From Xestospongia bergquistia (Eukaryota > Porifera > Demospongiae > Haplosclerida > Petrosiidae): a stretch of DNA of 64,000 nt. Each line of letters starts with the position of its first letter. Within the stretch, counting starts at the first letter, position 1. Location of the stretch: assembly GCA_963965975.1 (NCBI GenBank), contig OZ014415.1, forward strand, positions 1,989,001 through 2,053,000, read 5' to 3'. A program made the position numbers and the translations under genes. Below the pieces are notes generated by a model. The model was not told where the DNA came from. It worked only from the letters and a program-made list of their open reading frames with translations, and ran no database searches. This document shows positions 35,581 through 47,600 of this stretch, piece by piece.

Positions 35581-38205
35581 TGTTAATATTGTTGCTGAAT
35601 ATAATTTCATTTAATATTTTGAGGAATTTCCTTTTCAAGATTTCATTCACCAAGTTTAGTTTGTAGCATTGTTATTAATTATTTTAAAGTGATTTTTTTC
35701 AGTATTTTTCCAGTAACACTCAGTTAATGAAGGGTTATATAACTGATTAACTAATAATACAAGTTAAAATTTTAACTGTAGTATAATTATAGCTATTATC
35801 AACCATAGCTACAATGTCTCAACATGAATTTTTTAAGAAGTTAATATTAATCAGTGCTATATACAATGTCTCTATAGTATATTAAATACCTATATATACT
35901 GATATATAAGAATCTGTTGAGAGTGAGATAATCTATAAATTATTCCATTCATTAGCAATGGGTGTGTACTGTTTACTAAAATGACATCACATGTACCAGT
36001 TTATTATTAATTATCTATTTATTTATTAATACATCTATCCATATGTCCATCTTTCTACCAATCATTAATCCCATTATTCATTCATCTGTGTTCCTCCATT
36101 AAATCCATCCATTCAGTGATGAATGGATGGTAAATTGAAAATGATTGACAAATGAAATAAAAATGGATGGATAGATCAATGGATTAATGATAAATGGATA
36201 CACATCCAATAATAGTAAAATCAATTGATTTTTAGTACATCAAAGTATGACATTGTGTATTTTTGTGTTTACATTATGGTATGGCTAAGAGATGAAGGCA
36301 GATCATTTATAATATATTGTAGCAATGGAATATACTTCAATGGTCTGAAGTTGATAATATCAATTTAAGCAAAATAAATCCTTATGATAGACACTCAGTC
36401 TTATTGATGTATTATATTTAGTTAGAGCATCCTGCTCATAACACTTTAACACAATAGAGGAACAAAGAATAAGTATGCCGACACAATTGTTAAATATTGT
36501 AGTACGAAACAATTTAGAAAGTTTTGGGTAAACAAAAATTAAACCTTTTGTTTAAGAGAAATATGCTAATCCATTGGTCGAAAATATTAACTGCTCTAAG
36601 CAGTTATCTTTACCATATATGGTACAAATCTCTTTTGTTATCTTTTGTGTTTGATACTCTATTATTAACTATTAGAGCTTGATAGTGATTGGATGTTAAG
36701 TCATGTGATATCTAAAGAATTTCTCCTAATTGCGGTTGGCAGCCGTCTTGAATAATGTGAATGAATTTAAGGTTCTCAGAACATAGTGAAAATTGTTTCT
36801 GAAGATATTAATACACATTCAATTATTTCATATTCAATATTATTACACAATCAATATTAATATAATATTATTACACAATCAATATATTCATTCAATGTTC
36901 CTTACAGATAGCATTACTCTGGCCCTGTTATTATGTGTCTATATATATAGATAATACATTTTAAAAATGCCATGATAAAAACTAAAATATTAACAAAGAT
37001 TACAGTAATAATTAATTTAAAATGTAATCAACATAGTAAACCAATAGCTCATATAAAACCGTTTAAACTTTCCTAATATGTGTTAAATGAACATAACATT
37101 ATTATCTGATGAATGTGTTGTTACTGAAACAAAAGTATGAAAACATTATTATTATTTAGAAATTTTATACTGATGGCAATTATTATAATAATAATAATAA
37201 TTATTATTATTATTATTATTAACACAACAATTTTAAATAATAAGGAATATTTCTATTTACAAGAGATAATTATATATATATAAGCAGATTAAAGTATTGT
37301 TATAGCAAGTTTGAGCAGTACAACTGTTATTATTGCCAGTAAATTCAATGATGCTATAATTTTAAAATAGATTTTTGTCTGCTTCATAATTATTCGTTAT
37401 TGTAAATGTAAAAATATGAATGTAAACTCCTTTAATGTAAGAACTCTTATTATCATTACTGTACAATGTGAGTAGGTTAAGTGTATGTAGGAATATGTGT
37501 CAATTTGGACGATCCCTTTAAAAATGTTATCTTTTTGGCGTAAATTGAATAAGTCTCTTTCAATCACTTGCTAACTACATGGTTTCAATAATGTATTTTT
37601 TGATGGAGTGGGCTGGTTTTATAAACTAATAAAGGATGTTCTTCGATTTTATTATACAATTCAAATGCTATATGATATCTTGTGATTATGCAGTCATTTT
37701 TATCTTAATGTTTGGCTATTTTTAATGTTACATATAGGTTATTGATTTGTCATTATGATGTCATATAATCTTGCTTCCTGCCGGTCAGTGACATTAATCT
37801 GTCGTGTTACTACTTCAAATAAGCATCCCATTTACTGAAAGTAAAGCAGGCACAAACCCTCACCTGATGTCAGTTGAGCATGGTTACTGTACATTAGGAG
37901 ATAACTAACAAGCCTTATGTTGATTTTCACAAGAAACAAAAATGGCTAATGTTACAAGGGGTATATAAATTCTTTAAAAAAAGATACTACACTATAATTA
38001 TAGAAGATTCTGCTGAAGCTAACCCCTCCTCCCCTATCCTTCACCAAGTAATACCAGTTAAATTTGTGCCACATTGTTTTTTCTCACACATCGTTATATA
38101 ATACTGATATTAACACAAACAACACGTCTTTACAGCGATCTTGTTAATGTTGTTGCTAGGGTAACAAGTACTAGATACTAGCATTTGTTCTTATATTCTT
38201 TAACA
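35581..38205. other. Intergenic DNA after fragment B
   Basis: The first 850 bp copy the receptor 3' flank. A short tandem repeat of TATTATTACACAATCAATAT lies near 36839-36885, and an (AAT)n/(ATT)n foldback lies near 37183-37220. A copy of the recurring TGATGTCAT module is near 37700-37790. No gene was recognised. Confidence 0.6.
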
Positions 38206-40052
38206 GGCACGACATATGGGTCTTACTCATGGGCCACGAGTAGGGACCCTACATTCAAAGATACCGGGAATTAGAGTAAGTTCCTTAGTTAACAAGTTTG
38301 ACTATAGACTCATACTGTGGATCCTTACTTGTTGGAGTTATGTCTTGCATTCTATGGGACCACAGCAATGTGGTTGGTTGAGTTTATTAAAACTGGATGT
38401 AGCAGATCTCATCCTTTACCAGAAGAGGTTTGACCAGTCTTGTCTATTTTTTGCAACATTTAACTTCTTTTCTCTATAAAGGTGTCTCTAAAGTTAAAGA
38501 GAATTCTGGAATATCTAGTTGAGAAACTGACGGACTTTGTCATATTCTTGAAATAGTTTTATATATTTTTGTTTTAATTACTAATAATACTTAATAGATA
38601 CCAATGTATATGACTAAAAGTTATTTATAATGCTCTAAAACCAGCAAACTAACTAAAAGTAAAACTTAAAAAATTAAACCTGATAAACTAATTAAAATTA
38701 AAAGTGTAATTTAAGAGCTTTGAACTAAAATTTAAATAAAAATTTTAAGTTAAGTAAATGTACAGATAATTAAGGAAGGAAATTTTAGAAAATTGCTGGG
38801 GAACAACGGGTACAAGTAATAATTTTTGTACTGTGTTTATGGGGGTGAGTTCCTCCTAATTAACTATATAATAGCCAGGAGTTCTCATCTATTTTAAATC
38901 TGCATTTGAGAGCTAAACTGGCCCAGTTGCTCTTTTTAATGATACTATAGCTAGTTGAAGAATAAGAACAACAAAGTTTAGTTTAAGTTACTATAATTTG
39001 TAAATAAAATTATTAGTTATTTATACTGGTGTTTTATAGTACTCAAAGGTTCAGAGGTCACTGTTTGAGTTGCACTCTTGCATCACATTATCTGTGTTCC
39101 AATCTCTGTTAACAATATTCATTGATCACACTGAATGAGATAAATTTCATAACTATCATTAAATTGGGAGAGCTGTTATGTGCGCTAGTAACAGGAGTGC
39201 ATTAACTTTGAAAACAGTGAATACTTGAATTGATTACAATGCAAGTAACGTTACTAATTAAACTCCACCCCCTGAAATGATAGCTAATTATTGTTTTCTT
39301 GTACACCTATTGTTTCCTAAGCAATGGTAGACCGGATAGTGACTATGTTGAATTACTTTTTGACCACAAAGCAAAGAAGTTATTGTAAGTTTGTAATATT
39401 ATATATTTTATAATAATTACAACTTATTTATATGTAAAAATCCAGAGAAATATAACTTTCAACCTCAAGATTTCTCATTGAAATTTAGGATGAGCACCTA
39501 CCTGCCTTCTGTCAAGCTGTACCAAGAGATGGATGGAGTTTCTCTCTGGAATTATTTGATCTTACACTAATTCTCCTTAAGTAGGCATTGTAAAACTGTG
39601 AAGCACTATCTATCATTTGTCAGACGTCTTGGTAAATTGAAATGTGTACTGGATAATGTGACAGAAATGTTTCCAGCAACTACACCTTGAACAAGAGATA
39701 ATAAATGATATATATATTGTTACACTGGACATATTAGTTTTATATAATTTATTATTGGGATCCCTGATGAGCTTTTGGACCTCTTGACGACTGATGAGTG
39801 ATCCTGTCACATTATCCACATCAAGTAAAACAATGAAAGAAAGTGTTATCACTCATCATTTGCTTAGGCTAGTGTATTGTGTATCTTCCTATCTTTCAAT
39901 AGTGAGTGAATTTATTTATATATAGTGTTCAGACTGATCTGTTTAATAAACAACCATTGACATCAGGTATATTAATATCTAATGATCAGTTGAGACAAAG
40001 AATTGAGGAATGGAAAGAGCAGAAATCCATCAATAAAAAGGAAGCATCTTAG
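38206..40052 (+). pseudogene. UBE4A: UBE4A-like (UFD2 family) ubiquitin ligase pseudogene, 3' half
   Basis: Several exon-like pieces in order match the Ufd2 core and U-box of UBE4A-type E4/E3 ubiquitin ligases. Pieces are THTVDPYLLELCLAFYGTTA (about 38308-38426), ILEYLVEKLTDFVIFLK (about 38500-38550), MVDRIVTMLNYFL (about 39326-39382), NPEKYNFQPQDF (about 39441-39477), FCQAVPRDGWSFSLELF (about 39500-39560), the U-box piece SDPVTLSTSSKTMKESVITH (about 39797-39857), and QTDLFNKQPLTSG...RQRIEEWKEQK, ending at TAG 40050-40052. The known protein has DPV-x-LPSS and QTDPFNRSPLT at these places. The copy is broken by an in-frame stop after PEEV, a stop after LILLK and a frame break just before SDPV. 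It is unrelated to the receptors and was probably moved here by segmental duplication, since remnants of introns remain. Confidence 0.7.
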
Positions 40053-40799
40053 AAATTGGAACAAATAATAAAACATAAATTCTATGTACGTGTTATTTAT
40101 TTATAGTATCAAGTTTTCTTTCTATTTGTCAAGTGGGAGTTTCTGGACTTTTATTATTGCCTCATTTCAGATAGTTTTATGCATTGGACATACTCAGAGT
40201 ATAGGTTAGCTATTGTGAGTTTGAGCATGTAGGCTAGAACTTTTTAGCCCATCTACTTTTTGCCCAGCTTTTTCTGGGCCATATACTATTTCCCAAGCTT
40301 TTCTAGGTATATTATGTCTGCATTCACCTCTGTGTGTTTTATTTGATTTTTTAAATTATTTTTAGCGTGTCTTGTTTTGTTTGCCTTCCTTCAAAACCAT
40401 GAGTACCTTTATCTTTTGCATTTTGTTTAGTAATTGTACACTATGTGACAGTAACTGTACTACTATATTCTATAACAGAACTAACCACTAATACAGTTCA
40501 TTATAATGGAAGTCCTAATATATAATGACAAGTATTTCTTTATAATGTATTTGTTACTGATGAATTTAATATAATAATAGCAGTTTGGAGTCATATTAAG
40601 AGAACATTGTGTGCTTATAAGGGTACATCACACGTTGGTTGATATATATGAATATGGAGAATCATTGATAAGAGAGAATGTAGTATGATAAGATGTTCAG
40701 AACTTCGTGGCAATTAATGTGACTAATTTGTTAAACATCAACTTGTTATTATCCTTCTCCCATGGCCTGGTGTCCTCTCAGTAACTACTATATGCATAG

Positions 40800-40865
40800 T
40801 GGTAGGAAAGGGGGGCAGGGGCTGAAGCCCCCCAACTTCAAATTAGGGGCTAAGCCCCCCCTGAT
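40800..40865. repeat. GC-rich inverted-repeat block
   Basis: GGGGCTGAAGCCCC and GGGGCTAAGCCCCC occur 30 bp apart, each a short palindrome, in otherwise AT-rich DNA. Related C-rich strings with ATACCCCCA occur near 34318 and 57611 in receptor 3' flanks. Confidence 0.55.
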
Positions 40866-41310
40866 TTGCACTCAAGACTATGAACCTCTTGACTGAAGTG
40901 GTTATTTTGTTAATTTGTGTACATTAACAATCAATCACCACATTATTGTGTGGTCAAATTACCTTCTGTAAAATTAATTGGTATAACAAAGGTATTAATA
41001 GAATGGAATGCACTTTTTCAACCTTACGCCGACCTTACGACTAAACCATGTGATGTTGTTACATACGCATAAGGACTGTACTGATACCATAAGCTTATTA
41101 AAGGATACCAAATAGCAAATAAATAATCTTAAGAGTATTATATTTAATAACATTACAATATAACATTACAATATAAATAGAAAATATAACTATCAACTAG
41201 ACTACTGAACTAAATTGTTAAGAAATAAATAAATGGTATTATATGACCTGTGGTTTCTTTATTTAAAAGATTCAGAGAAGTACTGATTTGACGTAGTAAG
41301 AAAGTGAGTT

Positions 41311-41312
<2 letters not shown>

Positions 41313-41350
<38 letters not shown>
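41313..41350. repeat. (GA)n microsatellite
   Basis: About 18 GA units. The paralogous site near 11560 has only GAGAGAGA, so this is a local expansion after the flank duplication. Confidence 0.9.
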
Positions 41351-41351
<1 letters not shown>

Positions 41352-43875
41352 TGAGGGAATAAATGAATTTTGTGAGATTGAATTATGAGAGAATGGAATA
41401 AAGAACATGTCATAGTGGTAGAGGCATGTGAAGGGAAAGATTTGGAATTTCGTGCACGTGATTTAGATATAGTGTTGTCCATTGAGAAGAGTCAAAGTGG
41501 AGACGTTGCACCTGATGGTCTTTTTTATTTTTTATCAACGCTCAGTGTGGTTATTTTTAATATTTTATAAATATTATTAATTCAGTTAATTAACCTTTTG
41601 TAATTGTGATAATTTTAAATGTCATTATACGTCATTGTCATTCTTGATGTGGTGGTTCTTGTTGTAACGTTAAAGCTGTAAGTGGTAAGTTTAAAATATA
41701 ATTTATTATTATCGCCGCTAGTAAATAGAGCTATATTTTCTTTAATAGTCGTGACTATTAATGTATAAGTAGAGAATTATGGTATAATAATCAGACATGT
41801 GATAGAAGTGACTTTGTAGGAATGGCTTGCAATGTTCATTGAAATGTATTGGCAAAAAACACAGAATACATTACCCAAAATGTATCTAAATAACTCAGTA
41901 CCTGTCAATCTTCCTCCCTATGATATTACCAATGTTGTGACTGATTTATAGTCACATTAAAATCCTATATAGTGCTACTAACACACCTACAATTATAATT
42001 ATAGTTTGTATTGAACCTCAGAGGTAGTTAATGCTTAAGAATTATAAAGATGGAACTTTTATAGATTAATTAAAATATATTCTTATCAGAGAAGCCAAAT
42101 AAAAAAGACAAATGTTAGTGTTCATACCAGCTATATATATAGTAGACAGGAAATAGGAACATATAATTTGCTACATTTTCCTTACTCCATAGTAGGCTAT
42201 GGAATTAGCATGTGCCTATATGATAAAAAACACATTTGTTAATTAATTTAAGCTATTACATTACTCTTTTATTTCTAATTAAAATGCCTGTCACAACTAG
42301 CTGTTCCAAGTACATCAGAAAAATGGAAAAAAAACATTCATTGGTATTAACATTCATATACACTTACAGTGATTGCTTCATTCATAGTTAACAAATTTTG
42401 TCACTGCAATGTACACTCAATATTAAGCTAAATGTACAAAGCCAAAACTAGTCTAGTACACTAATTATAGTAATTGTTGTGGTGCCTTGTTCAATAATTG
42501 AAACCATATATAGAATTTCAACAAAGCATTTGTCTAATAGTCATGCATCATTAAACTAATATTTATAAAGTATAGTATCATGTAGTAACTACATGTTTGT
42601 CTAGTAGTAGTATTAATCTTCTACTCAGAAGGAATACCTACAACTTAGACACTGTCTGGAGAATACAGAGAATGTCTGTTGTAACTAGCTGTTAACGCAT
42701 CCAGGCAAATAATGATAAAAACAAATCAAATATAATCATTGTTCATTGATAGTAATGTTTTGTATATGATATTAACTTTTTAGTCAGGACCTAAAACTAT
42801 ATCCTAATGGTCACTGATAACGCATTGCAATCAAAAAAATAATATTAGTCACTATAATATCCATCTCAATATTTAGTGTATAGTTCGTATCTGGTCAATT
42901 TCTGATAGAATAGATATATGGTTACTTGTCTCTTTTGGATGCTTAAAATAACATTTATTCTATAATATATTTAGTCTAAGAATATTGGTAATGATATATT
43001 TAAATATAATAACAGTATTGGAGCTCATATCTGATGAAAAACATCCCTCTTAATAACATCCTCATATGTAATATATCTTTTGAATACAACTTTAAAATTG
43101 TAACAGTTTACTTGTATATAGTAGTTCTATATACTTTCTTACAGTTTAATATTTAAATGAAAATGACAAAATCATATGTTATCTTTACAACCATTCATTT
43201 TATTCTCTAAAAATTGACAGAAGTTCCTGTCGTAATAATTTTCTAATGCTTTATTATATAAAATATTGAGGTGCTGGGACAAATATCAGTATATCACTAC
43301 TGTTATTAGGAATAAGGAGCCAGACTATAGCTACATAACATACACTCTCTATTGTTAGTATATGAACCCATTGTTGTCAAAAGTTAGTGGACATTGTTAG
43401 TGTTAGATCTCAGTGAAGTTATGATTCCTTGTAAGCAATGGTTATCTTTCAGTTGTTGTTTTCTCAGTTGTGTACATTGACATTTGTACCATGAGTTGTT
43501 TAATTAAGAAAATAATGTCATTATGATGTCACAATAATTCTTGGCCTCTTCATATCCCCACAAGCTATCATTGTATGTAATTGTAAGTGTGTAATTTAAT
43601 GATTCCTTTCTGTCATTTTAAATCTTAGAAATTGAATGGAATCTTTATAAGTGCTACTAGTTAATTATATTTTCATTTGCTAATTGTGGCAATTAATGTG
43701 TCAGTTGCTTCATAATAGCCCTCTAGTGTACCACAAACGTACCTACCATTATGATTATGATTTGTATTGAAGCTCAGAGATTGATGATGCTTCAAACTGA
43801 TATTGTTAGAGGTGTGTTTTCAAATTAAGACTTATTCTTATGTCAGGAAAATAATAACTGTTCAGGATTCATACT

Positions 43876-44034
43876 TGTAATAAACTGTATTGATTATGTA
43901 CTTTGGACAATTGTATTAATTGTGTACTTTGGACTTGTACTTGTAAGTATTCATTGGATATTTATAGTTGTCCTTAATTCAGTTCTGTGCTAGTATTGAG
44001 TTGTTTTCATTTGTGTTTAATAAGAGATATAACA
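43876..44034. mobile_element. Small LTR-like insertion (solo LTR or TRIM type)
   Basis: A 159-bp block begins TGTAATAAAC and ends ATATAACA (TG...CA ends), flanked on both sides by ATACT. The paralogous flank upstream of gene 2 (about 14167-14180) has one ATACT and no insert, an empty site. There is no coding. TG...CA ends with a 5-bp duplication fit a solo LTR of a small LTR-type element. It is younger than the duplication that made the gene 2 and gene 4 flanks. A Ginger-type nonautonomous element is the alternative. Confidence 0.6.
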
Positions 44035-44447
44035 ATACTAGTTAACATAATAATTTGGAAATGAAGTCAAACATATATTAGATACAGTAGGTAGACAGTT
44101 GAACAAAATAATTATGATTGTCACTATGAAGGCTATCAATTACTATTGGTCTATGTATGATGTGTACTTAGGTAGATCATTCTAAACTAAATGATTGTTT
44201 TATCCAATTAAATTATTACTTTATCATTATATTTATAAGTAGAATACTTGTCATATAGCTAGTTATTATCTATCAAACATAATATCAATGAGAACAAACA
44301 AAATTTTATATAATAGATATTAATATACATAACATATATATGATGTTGACAATGTATGTGTAATAACACTGTATAGACAATTTATATACAACTTTAATGT
44401 CATACATTATATTATACTCTACCAAATCACTAAAATAGCTCAATATA

Positions 44448-44520
44448 AAGTTTGTGGCAATGAACTGTGATCTTTACTCTGACTGTATGACATAATGTGA
44501 CCAATACATATAAAGAATGT
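44448..44520 (+). promoter_or_regulatory. Conserved promoter-like block of gene 4
   Basis: Copy of the 14593 block with ATATAAAG at 44508-44515, about 115 bp before the ATG. Confidence 0.42.
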
Positions 44521-44628
44521 TGTTATATCATTTTCACTATAAGGACAATTTGTTATGGTACTAGGAGAATAGATTAAACAACAAAGCAGTAATTATTTTA
44601 ATATAAACTTTACCACACTATAGTTACA

Positions 44629-47600
44629 ATGATACAACAACAGTTAACTGGACTATTAATATTCATAATTATAACATTAGGAGAGACTACATTTGGTACT
44701 CTACCTCCTCAACCTACTACTGGTACAATATATACAATATTATATTATATGTTTATATTATAGTATTATATAGGTGTGAGACTTTATCTAAGTTATGAGA
44801 ATAGAGTAATACCTAACTACTTTATGGTAAGAGCCAGTCAGTTCTATGATGTTGATGCTAATAGTGATGGTCAAAATGATGGTATATGGTGTCAGAGTGC
44901 TCTTAATGAGAGTATGATAGGTGTCTGGTACTTACCTAATGGATCACCAGTACCTACACAAAGTGGTACTACTCCATTACAATCATATAATACTAATATC
45001 ACTGGTCAAGTGGGTCTACTTAGAAGTGGTGGGATAGGTTCAGTTCAAGGACTGTACTCTTGTATAATTCCTAATGAAGATGGAGTAAATCAGACACTGT
45101 ATGTAGCTGCATATAGACTTGGCACTTTTGATAACAGTGGTGAGTTTATATATGTATTTTTAATGCACATAGTGTTTAAAACAACCCTATAACAAAAGCT
45201 GCACATATGGAGGTATTGGTTTTGATAATAGTGGTAAGTTTTATGTTATATAATCCATTTAATGTTGATGAAATTATTAATAGCCTTAAATCAAAAGATT
45301 GCCTTTATGTAGAGAGTTATCGATATAACAGTATATGTAATAGTTATCAAAATTACTATATATCTATACTAATAAGTTTTACATAACATATTATGTGACC
45401 TGATTTACATTAAGAGACCAATTTTATCAAAATGTTTATAAAGACTAGCAAGTTAAGATTCTGTTTAAAGGATGATACTAAATTTTGCATTTATGTTGTC
45501 TATTGTTTGTAAACTAATATATAATTTAGTAAACATCTGTGAAAAATGTATGATCGTGTACATAGTAACTGAATGTTTTTGAGATGTTTAAACAAAATGC
45601 TCCTTTTTTGGAAATCTTGTCACATATATTAGCAATTTTAAAAATTGTTTTTATATTAGCATAAAATAAAAAGGAATACATGTATTAACTTTTAATGTAC
45701 ATAATATTAATATATTATATATTTTATGTATGTATATATTTTATACTAAAATTTGCATTCTTGTTGATTAACTTAAAAAATGTATATGATTATTATCCTT
45801 ATAGGTGGTCCTATAGTGGATCATAACAAAGCTCTAATATTTACTCTACTCTCTACAAGAGATGCTAATCCTCCAGTGTTCACTCTCTACTTTAATGTCA
45901 CAGACACACCTCCTACAACAGTGACATGTTCTTTTAATGGCAATACATTTAATATTACTGAGAAAGATTTAAATCGTGTACCTGAAATGACTGCTGATCC
46001 TATTAGAGTAACAGTGATTGTAACTACAAGGAAAAGAGAAGCTGGTGAATATACTTGTACTGTAAGAACAGATTCATCAATAAAATCATTTCCTACTGCT
46101 ACTACTCTTGGTATAAATATTAGTGGTAAGCTACATTGATCTTATTGCAATAATATAATTGTAATCACTAGTAACCGATACACCTACTGACATAAATTCT
46201 ATCAGAACTGGTCTAACATCAGTTCTACTTACCTGGTCATCTCCCATTATTAATACTCCAGCAGTAATAGGTTATGAGGTGTTCCTTGATCTATCTAATG
46301 GTACAAGAGTTAGTACGGAGACAAATACTACAGAACTAAATATAACTTCACTACAACCTGATGTCAATTACACTGCATTTGTTGTAGCCCATGGAGGAGA
46401 CCTACCTAGTGAGCATATTAATACTGCAATATATCAAGGTAACCTCACTTGTTATTTTCACTCATATTGAAGTTTAGAATTTTTTAAATAAACAGTTATA
46501 TCTGCTGAGATAACAGGTCCCATTGTTCCATTGTCATATGGTTCTAACTTTACAGTAAGATGTATAGCCTTTTTATCTCTTGAACTTAATGAAGTAGTGG
46601 TACAAGTGATATGGGCTGATCAACATTTTCAAATTATTAACATGACTACTGGGGACATATCAGTTAGTAGTGGATTGGATACTAATATGTTTATGAATAC
46701 TAATACATATTCACTGGATTTGAACTTTAATAATCTTCAAGCTTCTCAAGTTGGAAGATATACATGTGGTACAGTGTTTATAGGATGGGACAGTGAGCCA
46801 TTTATACTACCAAGACAATTTATTGTATCTGTACAAGGTTGGTATTTAGTCTGATATCTTTGTGTCATGTTTAGTTTATTTCATATTATAGTTCCAGATC
46901 CAATTGCTAGTGCACTTGTTATTCCTAATTCTGAACTAAATAATCGTATCTTTGAGAGTGGTATGGTTTCTCTGGGATGTCATGTTATCATAACATCACT
47001 GGATGTAGACACTAATGTCAATATTACATGGTTTGGACCAAATGGAGTAGTAGTTCATGATAATACTCATTATAATATTGATACTAGTCAGCTAAATAGT
47101 ACAGTGTATGGTAGTAGTTTAAATATCAGTGATCTATCATTAACTGGAGACAATGGAACACAGTATTACTGTACAGCTCAAGTTGGAGCAATTGATAGTT
47201 TTGTGTTTTCTTCATTTGTGATTTCTTCAGAAGCAACATCAGAAAATGTTACTGTTATAGTTGAAGGTACATGTGTCATTCTATTAAATAATGTCAATTA
47301 CATTCCATCTCTTGTAGCTATACCTTTACCTTCAGTAGAAATACTTTCTATGGGATTACCAATTGTAACTGAAACCTTCACATTAACCTGTAATGCCACA
47401 GTATCAGATAATGTAGTAGGGTTGGCTAAAGTTAATGTCATATGGCTGTATAATGGCAACAGAGCTCTGGAAGATAATGTGACACTAACTTATAATGGAG
47501 ATACCTCTGCCATTTTAACATTTTCTCCTGTCAGTCAGACTCAAGAGGGACTATATACTTGTATAGCTACCCTCAGTCTACCTGGTATACCTCTACAAAG

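Larger units (their letters stand above)
40053..44447. other. Gene 4 upstream intergenic DNA (duplicated flank)
   Basis: No gene was recognised. From about 40560 it is a copy of the gene 2 upstream region starting near 11060, interrupted by a GC-rich block (40800-40865), a (GA)n run (41313-41350) and an LTR-like insertion (43876-44034). The small ORFs here, including one of Ser-Leu repeats on the minus strand, come from the (GA)n run. Confidence 0.65.
44629..46438 (+). other. Gene 4 N-terminal exons: signal peptide, Ig, Ig, FN3
   Basis: Exon 1 44629-44722 (MIQQQLTGLLIFIIITLGET), exon 2 44774-45139, exon 3 45805-46125, exon 4 46172-46438. Intron 2 is 665 bp and begins with a relic copy of the exon 2 end at 45199-45233. 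Confidence 0.87.

Noticed and set aside
36839-36885. CRISPR-like array of short repeats
   Set aside because: Only two to three degenerate AT-rich units in an animal-type sequence; no regular spacers.
38216-38479. An 87-codon + strand ORF as a novel gene
   Set aside because: The convincing coding signal in this stretch is in another frame and matches UBE4A; this frame has no recognisable motifs.
41210-41482. A 90-codon minus-strand ORF with a Ser-Leu repeat
   Set aside because: The repeat is simply the translation of the (GA)n microsatellite.
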